From Palauibacter sp965207805 (GTDB taxonomy: Bacteria; Gemmatimonadota; Gemmatimonadetes; Palauibacterales; Palauibacteraceae): 64,000 nucleotides of DNA. This document shows positions 26,220 to 34,675 of this stretch, piece by piece. Location: the NCBI GenBank assembly GCA_965207805.1, contig OZ242312.1:1488001-1552000 (forward strand), in the 5' to 3' direction. The position numbers were made by a program, and so were the translations under genes. Below the pieces are notes generated by a model, which ran no database searches, was not told the origin of the DNA, and saw only the letters and a program-made list of their open reading frames with translations. The stretch's first letter is position 1. Each line of letters begins with the position of its first letter.

Positions 26220-26723
26220 ATGTCCAACAAAGGTGAAGGTGGGCTCGGCGTCATCCTCAGCATCGTCGCGCTGGCGGCCATCGGAGGGTTCATGTATTGG
26301 CTGAATCTCCAGTCGCGCGACATCGAGGAAGCACGCGCCGCAGCTGAAGCGGCCGAGATCGAAGCGGCCCGTGATCTGGACGCGTCCGACCTCCTGGCTA
26401 ATCCGCAGGGAGCCGTCAACCGCCGTGTGATGATCGAAGGGATCCGCGTCTCGACCGGTCTCGGGCAGGGCGCGTTTGCGATCGAGCTTGCCTCGGGCGT
26501 CGCCTATCCCGTGCTGATGGAACCCGATCCGATCCAGCTCCTCAGAATGGCCAACGTGACGATCTACGGCGGCGACAGCGTCGCCGTCTCGGGGCAGGTC
26601 TACACATTCAACGATTCGATCGCCGGAGTCTGGATCGAGTCCGGAGCGGTACAGGAGGGCATGGGCGAGCTCATTCCATCGTCCCCGACCTTCCTGCTCG
26701 CCGACTCCGTACACGTGCACTGA
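26220..26723 (+). CDS. Unidentified membrane-anchored protein in the alpha operon
   Basis: I do not recognise this 167-residue protein. After a short polar start (MSNKGEGG) comes one hydrophobic segment, about residues 9-27 (LGVILSIVALAAIGGFMYWL), then an Ala/Glu-rich helix likely to be a coiled coil (about 32-52). A beta-rich domain of about 100 residues follows, with VNRRVMIEGIRVSTGLGQGA and DSVAVSGQVYTFNDSIAGVW. The layout predicts an inner-membrane anchor with the domain outside the cytoplasm. The beta domain could be OB-like, but that is a guess. It starts 18 bases after rplQ and ends 18 bases before rpmB, so it is cotranscribed with ribosomal genes. Confidence 0.8.
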   Translation: MSNKGEGGLGVILSIVALAAIGGFMYWLNLQSRDIEEARAAAEAAEIEAARDLDASDLLANPQGAVNRRVMIEGIRVSTGLGQGAFAIELASGVAYPVLMEPDPIQLLRMANVTIYGGDSVAVSGQVYTFNDSIAGVWIESGAVQEGMGELIPSSPTFLLADSVHVH

Positions 26724-26741
26724 GCGGATACTGAGCGGGTC

Positions 26742-26933
26742 ATGGCGAATTTTTGTTACGTCTGCGGCAAGGGACCCGGCGTCGGGAACCACGTCAGCAA
26801 CGCGAACAACAAGCGCAAGCGGCGCTTCATGCCGAACCTCCAGCGGGTGAAGATCGTGGAGGATTCGGGCCGTCGCCGTGTGCGCGTCTGCACGCGGTGC
26901 ATCAAGGCGGGAAAAGTCGTCAAGGCGTCCTGA
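26742..26933 (+). CDS. rpmB: Ribosomal protein L28, zinc form
   Basis: L28 is a small 50S protein near the E site. The 63 residues contain FCYVCGKGPGVGNHVSNAN and KRRFMPNLQRVKI; Cys5, Cys8, Cys50 and Cys53 (CYVC and CTRC) form the zinc site of the C+ type. Its place at the end of the alpha operon rather than beside rpmG is unusual. It is followed by a strong hairpin. Confidence 0.95.
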   Translation: MANFCYVCGKGPGVGNHVSNANNKRKRRFMPNLQRVKIVEDSGRRRVRVCTRCIKAGKVVKAS

Positions 26934-26993
26934 CGACGCGTCTCGGCGACGTTTCGAACGTAGCGGGGGCTTTGCCACGGACTGCTGACCGGC

Positions 26994-27023
26994 GACCGGC
27001 CGCGGGGGTCCCCGCGGCCGGTC
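26994..27023 (+). terminator. Perfect 13-bp hairpin after rpmB
   Basis: The arms gaccggccgcggg and cccgcggccggtc are exact inverted repeats separated by only four bases (ggtc). The stem is nearly all G and C. It lies 60 bases after rpmB and 19 before hemD. The following gtctcgcatt is not a strong T tract, but this is the clearest 3' boundary of the ribosomal superoperon. Confidence 0.65.
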
Positions 27024-27042
27024 GTCTCGCATTGGCCGTCCG

Positions 27043-27849
27043 GTGATTCCCCTCCCGCTCGCGGGCCAGCATGTACTGGTCACGCGGCCCGCCGGGCAGG
27101 CCGAAGGCTTCCGCACCCTCCTGGAGGCCGCGGGTGCGACCGTAACGACGGCGCCGACCATCCGGCTGATCCCTCCACCCGATCCGGGGGCGCTGGAGCG
27201 GACGGTCGCCCGGCTGGCCGAATACGACTGGGTCGTGCTGACGAGTGTGAACGCTGTCCACCGCCTTGCGGAGGCCGCGCCGGAAGCGGACTCGATCGCG
27301 CCGGCGGCGAGCCGGTTCGCAGCCGTGGGTCCGGCGACCGCGGACGCGCTTCGGGCCCTCGGAGTGGCGGAGTGCCTCGTGCCGCCGGTCTATCGCGGCG
27401 AAGCGCTCGCGGACGAGATCGTGGCGGCGACCGGTCCGGGGAGCCTCTCGGCCGCGCGGGTCCTGCTCGTGCAGGCGGAGCGGGCGCGTCCCGTGCTGCG
27501 GGAACGACTCGCCGCCGCCGGAGCGCGGGTCGATGTCGCCCCGGCTTACGCGGTGGAGGTCAACCGTGACGTGCGAGACGTTCTCCGGGAGTTCATCGAA
27601 CTGGGTCGCGGGGACTGGCTGACGTTCACGGCTTCGTCCGCCGCCCGTGCCTTCGTGCAACTCGTCGGCGCGCAGACCGGCGGTGCTCTCGTCGCCGCCA
27701 TCAGTCCGGTGACCGCATCGACGCTCTCCCGACTCGGTCTGCCGGTGCATGTCGTGGCGGCGACCCACTCGATGCCCGGCCTCGTGGACGCTCTGGTTGC
27801 ATCCGCCGGGCGCCCCGGCCGCTTCGCGGCGACTCACGGCCATGCCTGA
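27043..27849 (+). CDS. hemD: Uroporphyrinogen-III synthase
   Basis: HemD closes and rearranges hydroxymethylbilane to uroporphyrinogen III in tetrapyrrole synthesis. Sequence conservation of the family is low, but the 268 residues show its bilobed pattern: LAGQHVLVTRPAGQAEGFR, the first-lobe DWVVLTSVNAVHRL, the hinge RFAAVGPATADALRALGV, and the second lobe with LLVQAERARPVLRERLAAAG and DWLTFTASSAARAF. The start is a GTG just after the hairpin. The 8-base overlap with hemB supports the assignment. hemA and hemC are not in the window. Confidence 0.88.
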   Translation: MIPLPLAGQHVLVTRPAGQAEGFRTLLEAAGATVTTAPTIRLIPPPDPGALERTVARLAEYDWVVLTSVNAVHRLAEAAPEADSIAPAASRFAAVGPATADALRALGVAECLVPPVYRGEALADEIVAATGPGSLSAARVLLVQAERARPVLRERLAAAGARVDVAPAYAVEVNRDVRDVLREFIELGRGDWLTFTASSAARAFVQLVGAQTGGALVAAISPVTASTLSRLGLPVHVVAATHSMPGLVDALVASAGRPGRFAATHGHA

Positions 27850-28819
27850 AGCGTCGTTTCCCGCCGCCCGGCCACGCCGCCTGCGCCGCACGGCCGCCCT
27901 GCGCGAACTGGTGCGGGAGACTCGGCTCGAGGCTTCCGATCTCATCTACCCCATGTTCATCGATGACCGGGGTCCGGCCCGGCAGCCGATCCCTTCGATG
28001 CCCGGGATCGACCGCGTGAACGTCGAGGCGGCCGTCGAAGAAGCCGGCGCGGCGTTGGACGAGGGGATACGGGCCGTCCTCCTGTTCGGTCTGCCGGCAA
28101 GCAAGGATGCGCGGGGTTCGCGCGCGGACGAGCCCGACGGCGTGATCCAGCGTTCGCTGCGGGCGCTTCGCCGCGCGCTTCCCGACCTGGTCCTGATCAC
28201 GGATGTCTGCCTGTGCGAATACACGGATCACGGCCACTGCGGGATCCTCGACGGCGACCGTGTCGCGAACGACCCGACACTCGAGCGGCTCGCCGCCCAG
28301 GCCGTAAGTCACGGGGCCGCAGGGGCGGACATCGTCGCGCCGTCGGACATGATGGACGGTCGAGTCGGAGTGATTCGCGCAGCGCTCGACGAAGCGCGCC
28401 TCGAGGACGTGGCCATTCTGTCCTATGCCGCGAAGTATGCGAGCGCCTTCTACGGCCCTTTCCGTGACGCGGCGGACTCCGCACCGGCCTTCGGGGATCG
28501 GCGCGGGTATCAGATGGACGTGCGGAACGCGGATGAGGCGATCCGCGAGGTCCGTTTCGACATCGCCGAGGGGGCGGATCTCGTCATGGTGAAACCGGCG
28601 CTGCCGAATCTCGACATCCTCCGCCGGGTCAAGGATGAGTTCCGGATGCCCACCGCGGCGTATCAGGTGAGCGGGGAATACGCGATGATCGAGGCTGCTG
28701 GTGCCCGTGGTTGGCTCGACGCGGAAGCGGCCAGCCTGGAGGCGGTCCGCGCCATCCGGCGTGCGGGGGCGGACCTCGTCGTGACCTATGCCGCGCGGCG
28801 CCTCGCGCGGGCGCTCTAG
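27842..28819 (+). CDS. hemB: Delta-aminolevulinic acid dehydratase, zinc type
   Basis: Porphobilinogen synthase condenses two 5-aminolevulinate molecules in the heme pathway. From the ATG inside the hemD end it has 325 residues. The active-site metal loop DVCLCEYTDHGHCGI has the three cysteines of zinc enzymes rather than the Asp-rich magnesium type. The two Schiff-base lysines lie in SYAAKYASAFYGPFRDAA and DLVMVKPALPNLD. The substrate loop YQVSGEYAM is intact. Confidence 0.96.
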   Translation: MPEASFPAARPRRLRRTAALRELVRETRLEASDLIYPMFIDDRGPARQPIPSMPGIDRVNVEAAVEEAGAALDEGIRAVLLFGLPASKDARGSRADEPDGVIQRSLRALRRALPDLVLITDVCLCEYTDHGHCGILDGDRVANDPTLERLAAQAVSHGAAGADIVAPSDMMDGRVGVIRAALDEARLEDVAILSYAAKYASAFYGPFRDAADSAPAFGDRRGYQMDVRNADEAIREVRFDIAEGADLVMVKPALPNLDILRRVKDEFRMPTAAYQVSGEYAMIEAAGARGWLDAEAASLEAVRAIRRAGADLVVTYAARRLARAL

Positions 28820-28856
28820 TGTCTGCCGTCACCCGTCGCTCGGTCGGGTGCCTCCG

Positions 28857-29819
28857 GTGAGGGTCCTCGTGACGGGGGGCGACGGGTTCATCGGACAGCA
28901 CCTGGTCGAGCATTTGCTGGACGGCGGATACGAGGTGACGGCGACGATGCTCGGGGAGGCATCCTGCGGCGGGACCCTTTCGGCGGCCGCCCGCGCGGCG
29001 GCCGAATGGACACGGCTCGATGTGCGGGACACCGACGCCGTCGCCTCGGTCGTGCACGCCGCCCGCCCGCGCCGAATCTTCCACCTTGCCGGGTTTTCGT
29101 CGGGCGCCGAGGCCAGCGTGCGGTCCCGCGATGCTCTCGCGGTGAACGGCGCGGGCACCTTGAGTCTGATCGAAGCGGTCGCGCGCGCCCCCGCGGACGT
29201 GCAGGCCGTGGTCGTGGCGGGTTCAGCGGATTCGTACGGCGGCGGCGGCGGTGGACCGATCCGGGAGCGCACGCCGCTTCGGCCGACGAGCATATACGGC
29301 GCGACCAAGGCCGCCCAGGATGTTCTCGCCCGCGGAGCCGGCGCGGCTCTGGGCGTGCGTGTGGTCGTCGCACGGCTCTTTCCGCTCGTCGGTCCCGGAC
29401 AGCGTCCGGTGTTCGTACTCCCAAGCTTCTGCCGTCGCGCCCTCGCGATTCGGCGGGGAACGGCGGAACCGCGGCTCGCCGTGGGCAATCTGGACGTGGT
29501 GCGCGACTTCACGGACGTGCGCGACGGCGTCCGGGCGCTCGCAGGCATCTCCGACCTCGACGGGACGCCCCACATGGCGTACAACGTGTGCTCCGGGAAC
29601 GCGACGAAGATCCGCCGGCTGCTCGAGTGGGTGCTCGAGAGGGCGGAGATCGAGCCCGAGATCGTGCGCGATCCGGCCCTTGTCAGGCGCGGAGAGCCCG
29701 AAGCCATTGTCGGTGACCCCACGCGGCTGCGGGCCGCGACCGGGTGGCGCGCGGAGCGCGACCTGCGGGCCTGCGTACACGCCACGATGGACTGGGTCGC
29801 GAGCTCCGGCGCGGCCTGA
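28857..29819 (+). CDS. NAD(P)-dependent sugar epimerase/reductase (GDP-deoxymannose reductase-like)
   Basis: This is an extended short-chain dehydrogenase of about 320 residues. It has the nucleotide motif VLVTGGDGFIGQHLVEHLLD, a catalytic SADSYG serine region and YGATK with the catalytic Tyr and Lys. The segment VRDFTDVRDGVRAL and the C-terminal EAIVGDPTRLRAATGW are typical of GDP-4-keto-6-deoxy-mannose reductases and GDP-mannose dehydratases. I infer, without proof, a role in deoxysugar supply. The start is taken as the GTG before RVLVTGG; a GTG three codons earlier is equally possible. Next come ugd and uxs. Confidence 0.85.
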   Translation: MRVLVTGGDGFIGQHLVEHLLDGGYEVTATMLGEASCGGTLSAAARAAAEWTRLDVRDTDAVASVVHAARPRRIFHLAGFSSGAEASVRSRDALAVNGAGTLSLIEAVARAPADVQAVVVAGSADSYGGGGGGPIRERTPLRPTSIYGATKAAQDVLARGAGAALGVRVVVARLFPLVGPGQRPVFVLPSFCRRALAIRRGTAEPRLAVGNLDVVRDFTDVRDGVRALAGISDLDGTPHMAYNVCSGNATKIRRLLEWVLERAEIEPEIVRDPALVRRGEPEAIVGDPTRLRAATGWRAERDLRACVHATMDWVASSGAA

Positions 29820-29871
29820 TGGGTCGAGCCCCGACACCGAGAGCCTCTGACGAAGAGTGACGGAGAACTCA

Positions 29872-31200
29872 ATGGACATCACCGTGATCGGCACCGGATA
29901 CGTTGGACTCGTCGCAGGGTCCTGTCTGGCCGGGTCGGGGAACCGCGTCACCTGTGCCGACGTTGACGAAGAAAAGATCCGGCGTTTGAACTCCGGAGAC
30001 GTCCCGTTCTACGAGCCCGGCATCGAGCGCCTGATCTCGGAGGGCCTCGCCGCCGGACGGCTTCGATTCACGACGGACGCGGCGGAGGGCGTCCGGACGG
30101 CCGACGTCATCTTCGTCGCGGTAGGTACGCCGCCCGGTCAGGACGGACTGGCGGACCTCGACTTCGTGCTGGACGCGGCCCGGGTGATCGGAGACCATCT
30201 GCGCCCCGGCGCAGTCGTCGTCATGAAGAGCACCGTACCCGTCGGGACGAACGACATCGTGCGGGAAGAGATCGCCCGACGGACCGATCTGACCTTCCAC
30301 ATGTGCTCGAACCCCGAGTTCCTCAAGGAAGGAGACGCGGTGGGGGACTTCCTTTACCCCGACCGGGTCGTCTGCGGCGTGGACTCGGACCACGCCCGGC
30401 GGTGCATGGAGGAGCTGTACGAACCCTTCATCCGCTCGGGGAACCCGCTGATCTTCATGGACATCGCCTCGGCGGAACTGACCAAGTACGCGGCGAACGC
30501 AATGCTCGCCGCCCGGATCGGCATGATGAACCAGTTCGCCGAACTGTGCGAACAGACCGGCGCCGACATCGAGCGCGTCCGCCGCGGCGTGGGCTCCGAC
30601 CCTCGCATCGGATCGGCCTTTCTCTACGCCGGCACCGGGTATGGCGGCAGCTGCCTCCCCAAGGATGTGCGGGCGATCATCCGCTCCGCCGAGAGGCAGG
30701 GCGTCGACCTCGGCATCCTGAGGTCCGTGGCCGAAGCGAACGATCGCCAGACCACCGTCCTCGTCCGGAAAATCCGGAAGCGGTTCGGCGACGACCTCAC
30801 AGGCCTGCGCTTCGCGCTGTGGGGGCTTGCGTTCAAGCCGCGCACGGATGACATGCGCGAGGCGCCCTCGCGCGCGATCGCCGAGGCGCTGCGTGAACGG
30901 GGGGCGTCGGTAGTGGCGCACGATCCCGCCGCCATGGAGCGGTCGCGCGAGTTCTATCTGGGACACGCCGTGGAATACGCGGCGAACGAGTACGAGGCGC
31001 TCGACGGCGCGGACGCGCTCGTGGTCGTGACGGAGTGGCTCCAGTACCGGCGTCCCGACTGGTCCCGCCTCGCGGAGCGCATGGCCCGCCCCATCGTGTT
31101 CGACGGGCGCAACGTGTTCGAACCGGACCGCATGGCTTCGCGAGGGTTCGAGCACTACCCGGTCGGGCGTAGGCAGACCGGTCAGGCGGAGATCGCATGA
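29872..31200 (+). CDS. ugd: UDP-glucose 6-dehydrogenase
   Basis: The enzyme oxidises UDP-glucose to UDP-glucuronate with two NAD. The 442 residues start MDITVIGTGYVGLVAGSCLA, the Rossmann motif. The catalytic cysteine is in GTGYGGSCLPKD, with the Lys in the central helix NPEFLKEGDAVGDFL and KYAANAMLAARI. The C-terminal domain has WGLAFKPRTDDMREAPS. The ATG is preferred over a GTG five codons upstream because of a ggag site. The stop overlaps uxs by ATGA; product and next enzyme form a two-step route to UDP-xylose. Confidence 0.96.
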   Translation: MDITVIGTGYVGLVAGSCLAGSGNRVTCADVDEEKIRRLNSGDVPFYEPGIERLISEGLAAGRLRFTTDAAEGVRTADVIFVAVGTPPGQDGLADLDFVLDAARVIGDHLRPGAVVVMKSTVPVGTNDIVREEIARRTDLTFHMCSNPEFLKEGDAVGDFLYPDRVVCGVDSDHARRCMEELYEPFIRSGNPLIFMDIASAELTKYAANAMLAARIGMMNQFAELCEQTGADIERVRRGVGSDPRIGSAFLYAGTGYGGSCLPKDVRAIIRSAERQGVDLGILRSVAEANDRQTTVLVRKIRKRFGDDLTGLRFALWGLAFKPRTDDMREAPSRAIAEALRERGASVVAHDPAAMERSREFYLGHAVEYAANEYEALDGADALVVVTEWLQYRRPDWSRLAERMARPIVFDGRNVFEPDRMASRGFEHYPVGRRQTGQAEIA

Positions 31201-32147
31201 GACTGGTCGTCACCGGTGCCGCCGGCTTCCTCGGCTCGCACCTCACCGACCGCCTCCTCGCCGAGGGGCACTCGGTCGTCGGCATCGACAGCCTGATCAC
31301 CGGGAAGCGGCGCAATCTCGCTCATCTGCGCGGCGAACCGAGGTTCGCGTTTCTCGAGCGGGACGTCTCGGAGCCCATCGAGATCGAGGGGGAGGTCCAC
31401 GGGGTCTTCCACTTCGCTTCGCCGGCCAGCCCGGTCGACTACCTTCGGTTCCCGATCCACACGCTGAAAGCAGGAGCCCTCGGCACGCGCAACGCCCTGG
31501 GTCTGGCCAGAGCGAGGGGCTCCCGGCTGCTGCTCGCGTCCACCTCGGAAGTCTATGGAGATCCGCTCGTCCATCCTCAGCCAGAAACGTACTGGGGCAA
31601 CGTGAACCCGGTCGGTCCGCGCTCCGTGTACGACGAGGCCAAGCGCTTCGCCGAGGCCATCACGATGGCCTACCACCGCGAGTACGGCGTGGATACGCGC
31701 ATCGTGCGAATCTTCAACACCTACGGCCCGCGCATGCGTCCCGACGATGGCCGCGTAGTCTCGAATTTCGTCGTCCAGGCGCTGCGGGGGGAGCCGCTCA
31801 CGGTCTACGGAGACGGCTCCCAGTCACGGAGTTTCTGTTACGTGTCCGACCTTGTGGAGGGGATCTGGCGTCTCTTCAACGCCGATATCCACGAGCCGGT
31901 GAACCTGGGCAATCCCGGCGAGTATACGATCCGCGAGCTGGCCGATCTCGTGCTCGCGAGCACGGACTCCGCGTCCACGACCGACGTGCGTCCGCTGCCC
32001 CAAGACGACCCGAGAAGGCGCTCTCCCGACATCTCTCTCGCTGCCGCCCGGCTCGACTGGATTCCCCGAGTCCCGCTCGAGGTCGGACTGAAGCGAACGG
32101 TCGAGTATTTTCGGGAAATGCGGCCGCCCGGGGCAGGACCCGAATGA
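31197..32147 (+). CDS. uxs: UDP-glucuronate decarboxylase (UDP-xylose synthase)
   Basis: This extended SDR enzyme converts UDP-glucuronate to UDP-xylose. The 316 residues start MRLVVTGAAGFLGSHLTDRL and contain VFHFASPASPVDYLRFPIHT, LASTSEVYGDPLVHPQPETY and YDEAKRFAEAITMAYHREYG, the signatures that set UXS apart from other UDP-sugar epimerases. RIFNTYGPRMRPDDGRVVSN follows. It begins within the ugd stop, which fits channelled expression of the two steps, and overlaps the glycosyltransferase by another ATGA. Confidence 0.93.
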   Translation: MRLVVTGAAGFLGSHLTDRLLAEGHSVVGIDSLITGKRRNLAHLRGEPRFAFLERDVSEPIEIEGEVHGVFHFASPASPVDYLRFPIHTLKAGALGTRNALGLARARGSRLLLASTSEVYGDPLVHPQPETYWGNVNPVGPRSVYDEAKRFAEAITMAYHREYGVDTRIVRIFNTYGPRMRPDDGRVVSNFVVQALRGEPLTVYGDGSQSRSFCYVSDLVEGIWRLFNADIHEPVNLGNPGEYTIRELADLVLASTDSASTTDVRPLPQDDPRRRSPDISLAAARLDWIPRVPLEVGLKRTVEYFREMRPPGAGPE

Positions 32148-32920
32148 ACGCACAGGTCTCCGTGGTCATGCCCGTATACAACGAGGAAGCGACGCTCGAG
32201 GCGATCGTCCGGCGCGTAAAGGAGGTGGCCCCGGACGTGGAGCTCGTCGCGATCGACGACGGCTCGGCCGACGCATCCGCGTCGATCCTGAACCGGCTGG
32301 AAGCGGAGGGGCTGGTCGATCGGGTCCTCTCGCACGAGCGGAACCAGGGGAAGGGCGCGGCGCTTTCAACGGGGTTCAGGGGTGTCAGCGGCGATATCAT
32401 CATCATCCAGGACGCGGATCTCGAATACGACCCCGCCGAGTATCCGCGCCTCCTGGAGCCGATCCTCTCCGGCAGAGCGGATGTCGTCTACGGGTCGCGA
32501 TTCATGGGCGGCCAGCCGCACCGCGTCCTCTACTACTGGCACTACGTGGGGAACCGGTGGCTGACTCGGCTGTCAAACATGATGACGAACCTGAACCTCA
32601 CGGACATGGAGACGTGCTACAAGTGCTTCCGCCGGGAAGTGATCGAGCAGCTCACGATCGAGGAGCGGGCCTTCGGCGTCGAACCGGAAATCACGGCGAA
32701 GATCGCCATGGGGGGCTGGCGCGTGTATGAGGTTGGGATCTCGTACGCGGGACGGACGTACGCGGAGGGCAAGAAGATCGGCTGGCGCGATGGCGTTTCC
32801 GCGCTGCGCTGTATCTTTCTGTACGGCCTCGTCCGGCGCTGGACCAGCAAGGGCGGGCCGAGCGCATCGCGCGAGGCAACGCGCGACATCCGTAGCGGCG
32901 TCGAAAGCGGGGAGACTTGA
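32144..32920 (+). CDS. Family 2 glycosyltransferase
   Basis: The 258-residue protein is a GT-A fold, family 2 transferase of the dolichol-phosphate-mannose-synthase-like type. It shows VSVVMPVYNEEATLEAIVRR, the DDGS motif, GKGAALSTGF and a DAD metal motif in IIIQDADLEYDPAEYPRL. The following GSRFMGG and METCYKCFRREV fit polyisoprenyl-phosphate glycosyl transfer. No C-terminal membrane helices are evident. It is coupled to uxs by ATGA, so it may act on UDP-xylose or a related sugar, but its donor and acceptor are not shown by sequence. Confidence 0.88.
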   Translation: MNAQVSVVMPVYNEEATLEAIVRRVKEVAPDVELVAIDDGSADASASILNRLEAEGLVDRVLSHERNQGKGAALSTGFRGVSGDIIIIQDADLEYDPAEYPRLLEPILSGRADVVYGSRFMGGQPHRVLYYWHYVGNRWLTRLSNMMTNLNLTDMETCYKCFRREVIEQLTIEERAFGVEPEITAKIAMGGWRVYEVGISYAGRTYAEGKKIGWRDGVSALRCIFLYGLVRRWTSKGGPSASREATRDIRSGVESGET

Positions 32921-32954
32921 GACAATCGGGAGACGAAGGCCGGCAGGGGCGCCC

Positions 32955-33875
32955 ATGGTGACCGTCCGTCAGTGGATCGTTCAGGGGACCGCCGGGGTCC
33001 TGGCGGCGCTTGCGCTGGCCGCGTGCGAGGACCCGGTGGACCGCTCCGTCGTGCGCGGGGATCGCTACCTGGCCGTCGGGGACGCGGAGAAGGCGATCGC
33101 CGAGTATCTCCTCGCCCGCCGCGTCAGCGGAGACACGGACGATCTCCTCCTCCGCCTCGGGCACGCCTATGCGGTGCGCGGCGACGTCGACGAGGCGCTC
33201 ACCGTCTACGAGACGCTGGCGGAGCGCGACCCGCGGCTGCGGCATCAGGCCGCGGCCTCGCTTGCCGGACTCGCGTGGTCCGCGCGGGAGCGGGGCGCGG
33301 CGGAGAACATGTCCCGCGCACTCCAGCCCCTCGTCGGTTGGGGACTGGGGTATCTTCCCGCCGACCTCCAGCGCTCGCTGGCCGCCTACCATGCGGCGGA
33401 GGGTGACTACGCCCGCGCCCTTTCGCTGCGCCTCGCGCTCCTTGCCGGGGAGGGGGATCCGGAACCGGCGGTCTTGTACGATGTCGGCCTCGCATATGAA
33501 CAGCTCGGCGCCTGCACTCGCGCGCTGCCTTTCTATCGGGATTTCCTCGAGGCGATGGAGGAAAGCCGCTCGAACCCGGGGGACGCCCGCTACCGCTACG
33601 GGAATTGCCTCTACGTGTCGGCCGATGAAGACCGGGCGGAGGGCCGCCCCGCCGCCGCCCTCGAGAAGCTGGCGGAAATGGTCGAACTCGGTGAGCCGCG
33701 GACGCACATGGTTGAGGCGCACTTCCTCATCGGCGAACTCCACCTGGCGCTCGGCCAGACCGACGAAGCTCTCGTCAACTACGCCCGCGTGCTGGAACTG
33801 AACCCGACACGCACACACGCGCTCGTCCGGCGCGCGGAGGAGCGGATCCGACAGATCCGCTTCGGCTTCGAATGA
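32955..33875 (+). CDS. TPR-repeat lipoprotein
   Basis: The 306 residues begin with a lipoprotein signal, MVTVRQWIVQGTAGVLAALA, then LAAC as lipobox. The rest is made of TPR-like helical pairs, for example GDRYLAVGDAEKAIAEYLLA, LGHAYAVRGDVDEALTVYE, YDVGLAYEQLGACTRALPFY and ALGQTDEALVNYARVLELNP. No enzyme motif is present. It is a periplasmic or outer-membrane-attached scaffold by inference. The frame is open well upstream inside the glycosyltransferase, but only this ATG is followed by a signal peptide. It overlaps bamD by ATGA. Confidence 0.85.
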   Translation: MVTVRQWIVQGTAGVLAALALAACEDPVDRSVVRGDRYLAVGDAEKAIAEYLLARRVSGDTDDLLLRLGHAYAVRGDVDEALTVYETLAERDPRLRHQAAASLAGLAWSARERGAAENMSRALQPLVGWGLGYLPADLQRSLAAYHAAEGDYARALSLRLALLAGEGDPEPAVLYDVGLAYEQLGACTRALPFYRDFLEAMEESRSNPGDARYRYGNCLYVSADEDRAEGRPAAALEKLAEMVELGEPRTHMVEAHFLIGELHLALGQTDEALVNYARVLELNPTRTHALVRRAEERIRQIRFGFE

Positions 33876-34675
33876 GGCTCCCGGCCGCGACGGCGCCTCG
33901 CGATGTGCTTCATGGGGTGCTCGCCGCCACGGTCCTGGTGCTTGCGGGCTGCTCGAGTTCCGGGCCCCCGGGCGAACTCGAGCCACCGGATCTCTTCCAG
34001 TGGGCGCAGGACCGGTTCGACGCCGAGGAGTATCGCAGGGCGGCCGAGGGCTTCCTCGCCTTCATGGTCCGCGATCCCCTGAATCCGCTCGTCGACAGCG
34101 CGCAGTACCTCGCGGCCGAGGGCCAGCTCCGGGCGGGCAACGAACTCGACGCCGTGGAGGAGTTCCGTCGCATGGCCACGAACCGGCCCAACAGTCCCCT
34201 GGCGGACGACGCGCAGTTCGGGCTGTGCCGCGCCTACCTCGCGGCGTCGCCCCGGGTGACCCTTTCACAGGAGTTCACGCGGCGTGCCCTCGAGGAATGC
34301 GAGCGGTTGCTGCAGTTCTTCCCCACGACCCCCTTCCGTGAGCGCGCCGAGGACCTGATGGCGGGAGCGCGGGCGAAGCTCGCCGAGAAGAGCTACGAAA
34401 TCGGGAAGTACTATCAGGATCGCTGGAGGCTGCCGGAATCCGCGATCGTCTACTTCGAAAAGTCGCTGGCCGAGGAGCCGACCGAGGATTTCCTGCCGGA
34501 CCTCCTGTTGCGACTGTATCGCAGTTACAGTGTCGTGGGATACGAGACCGAGGCCGGCGTCGTCCGGGAGCGGCTGCTGTCGGAGTTTCCCGAATCGGAG
34601 GAAACCCGGTTGCTGTTGGCGGAAGAAGACCCGGCGGCGGCGGACTCCGCGGGGGATGTCGGATCCCCCCGCTGA
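33872..34675 (+). CDS. bamD: Outer-membrane assembly lipoprotein BamD-like
   Basis: BamD is the essential TPR lipoprotein of the beta-barrel assembly machine. The 267 residues have an n-region, a hydrophobic stretch and the lipobox LAGC. They then show TPR pairs with the family pattern: LFQWAQDRFDAEEYRRAAEG, SAQYLAAEGQLRAGNELDAV, SPLADDAQFGLCRAYLA and KLAEKSYEIGKYYQDRW, the last a strong BamD/YfiO hallmark. The C-terminal tail is low-complexity acidic. It is coupled to the preceding TPR lipoprotein, which may be a partner. Its last 20 bases overlap nadD. Confidence 0.87.
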   Translation: MRLPAATAPRDVLHGVLAATVLVLAGCSSSGPPGELEPPDLFQWAQDRFDAEEYRRAAEGFLAFMVRDPLNPLVDSAQYLAAEGQLRAGNELDAVEEFRRMATNRPNSPLADDAQFGLCRAYLAASPRVTLSQEFTRRALEECERLLQFFPTTPFRERAEDLMAGARAKLAEKSYEIGKYYQDRWRLPESAIVYFEKSLAEEPTEDFLPDLLLRLYRSYSVVGYETEAGVVRERLLSEFPESEETRLLLAEEDPAAADSAGDVGSPR

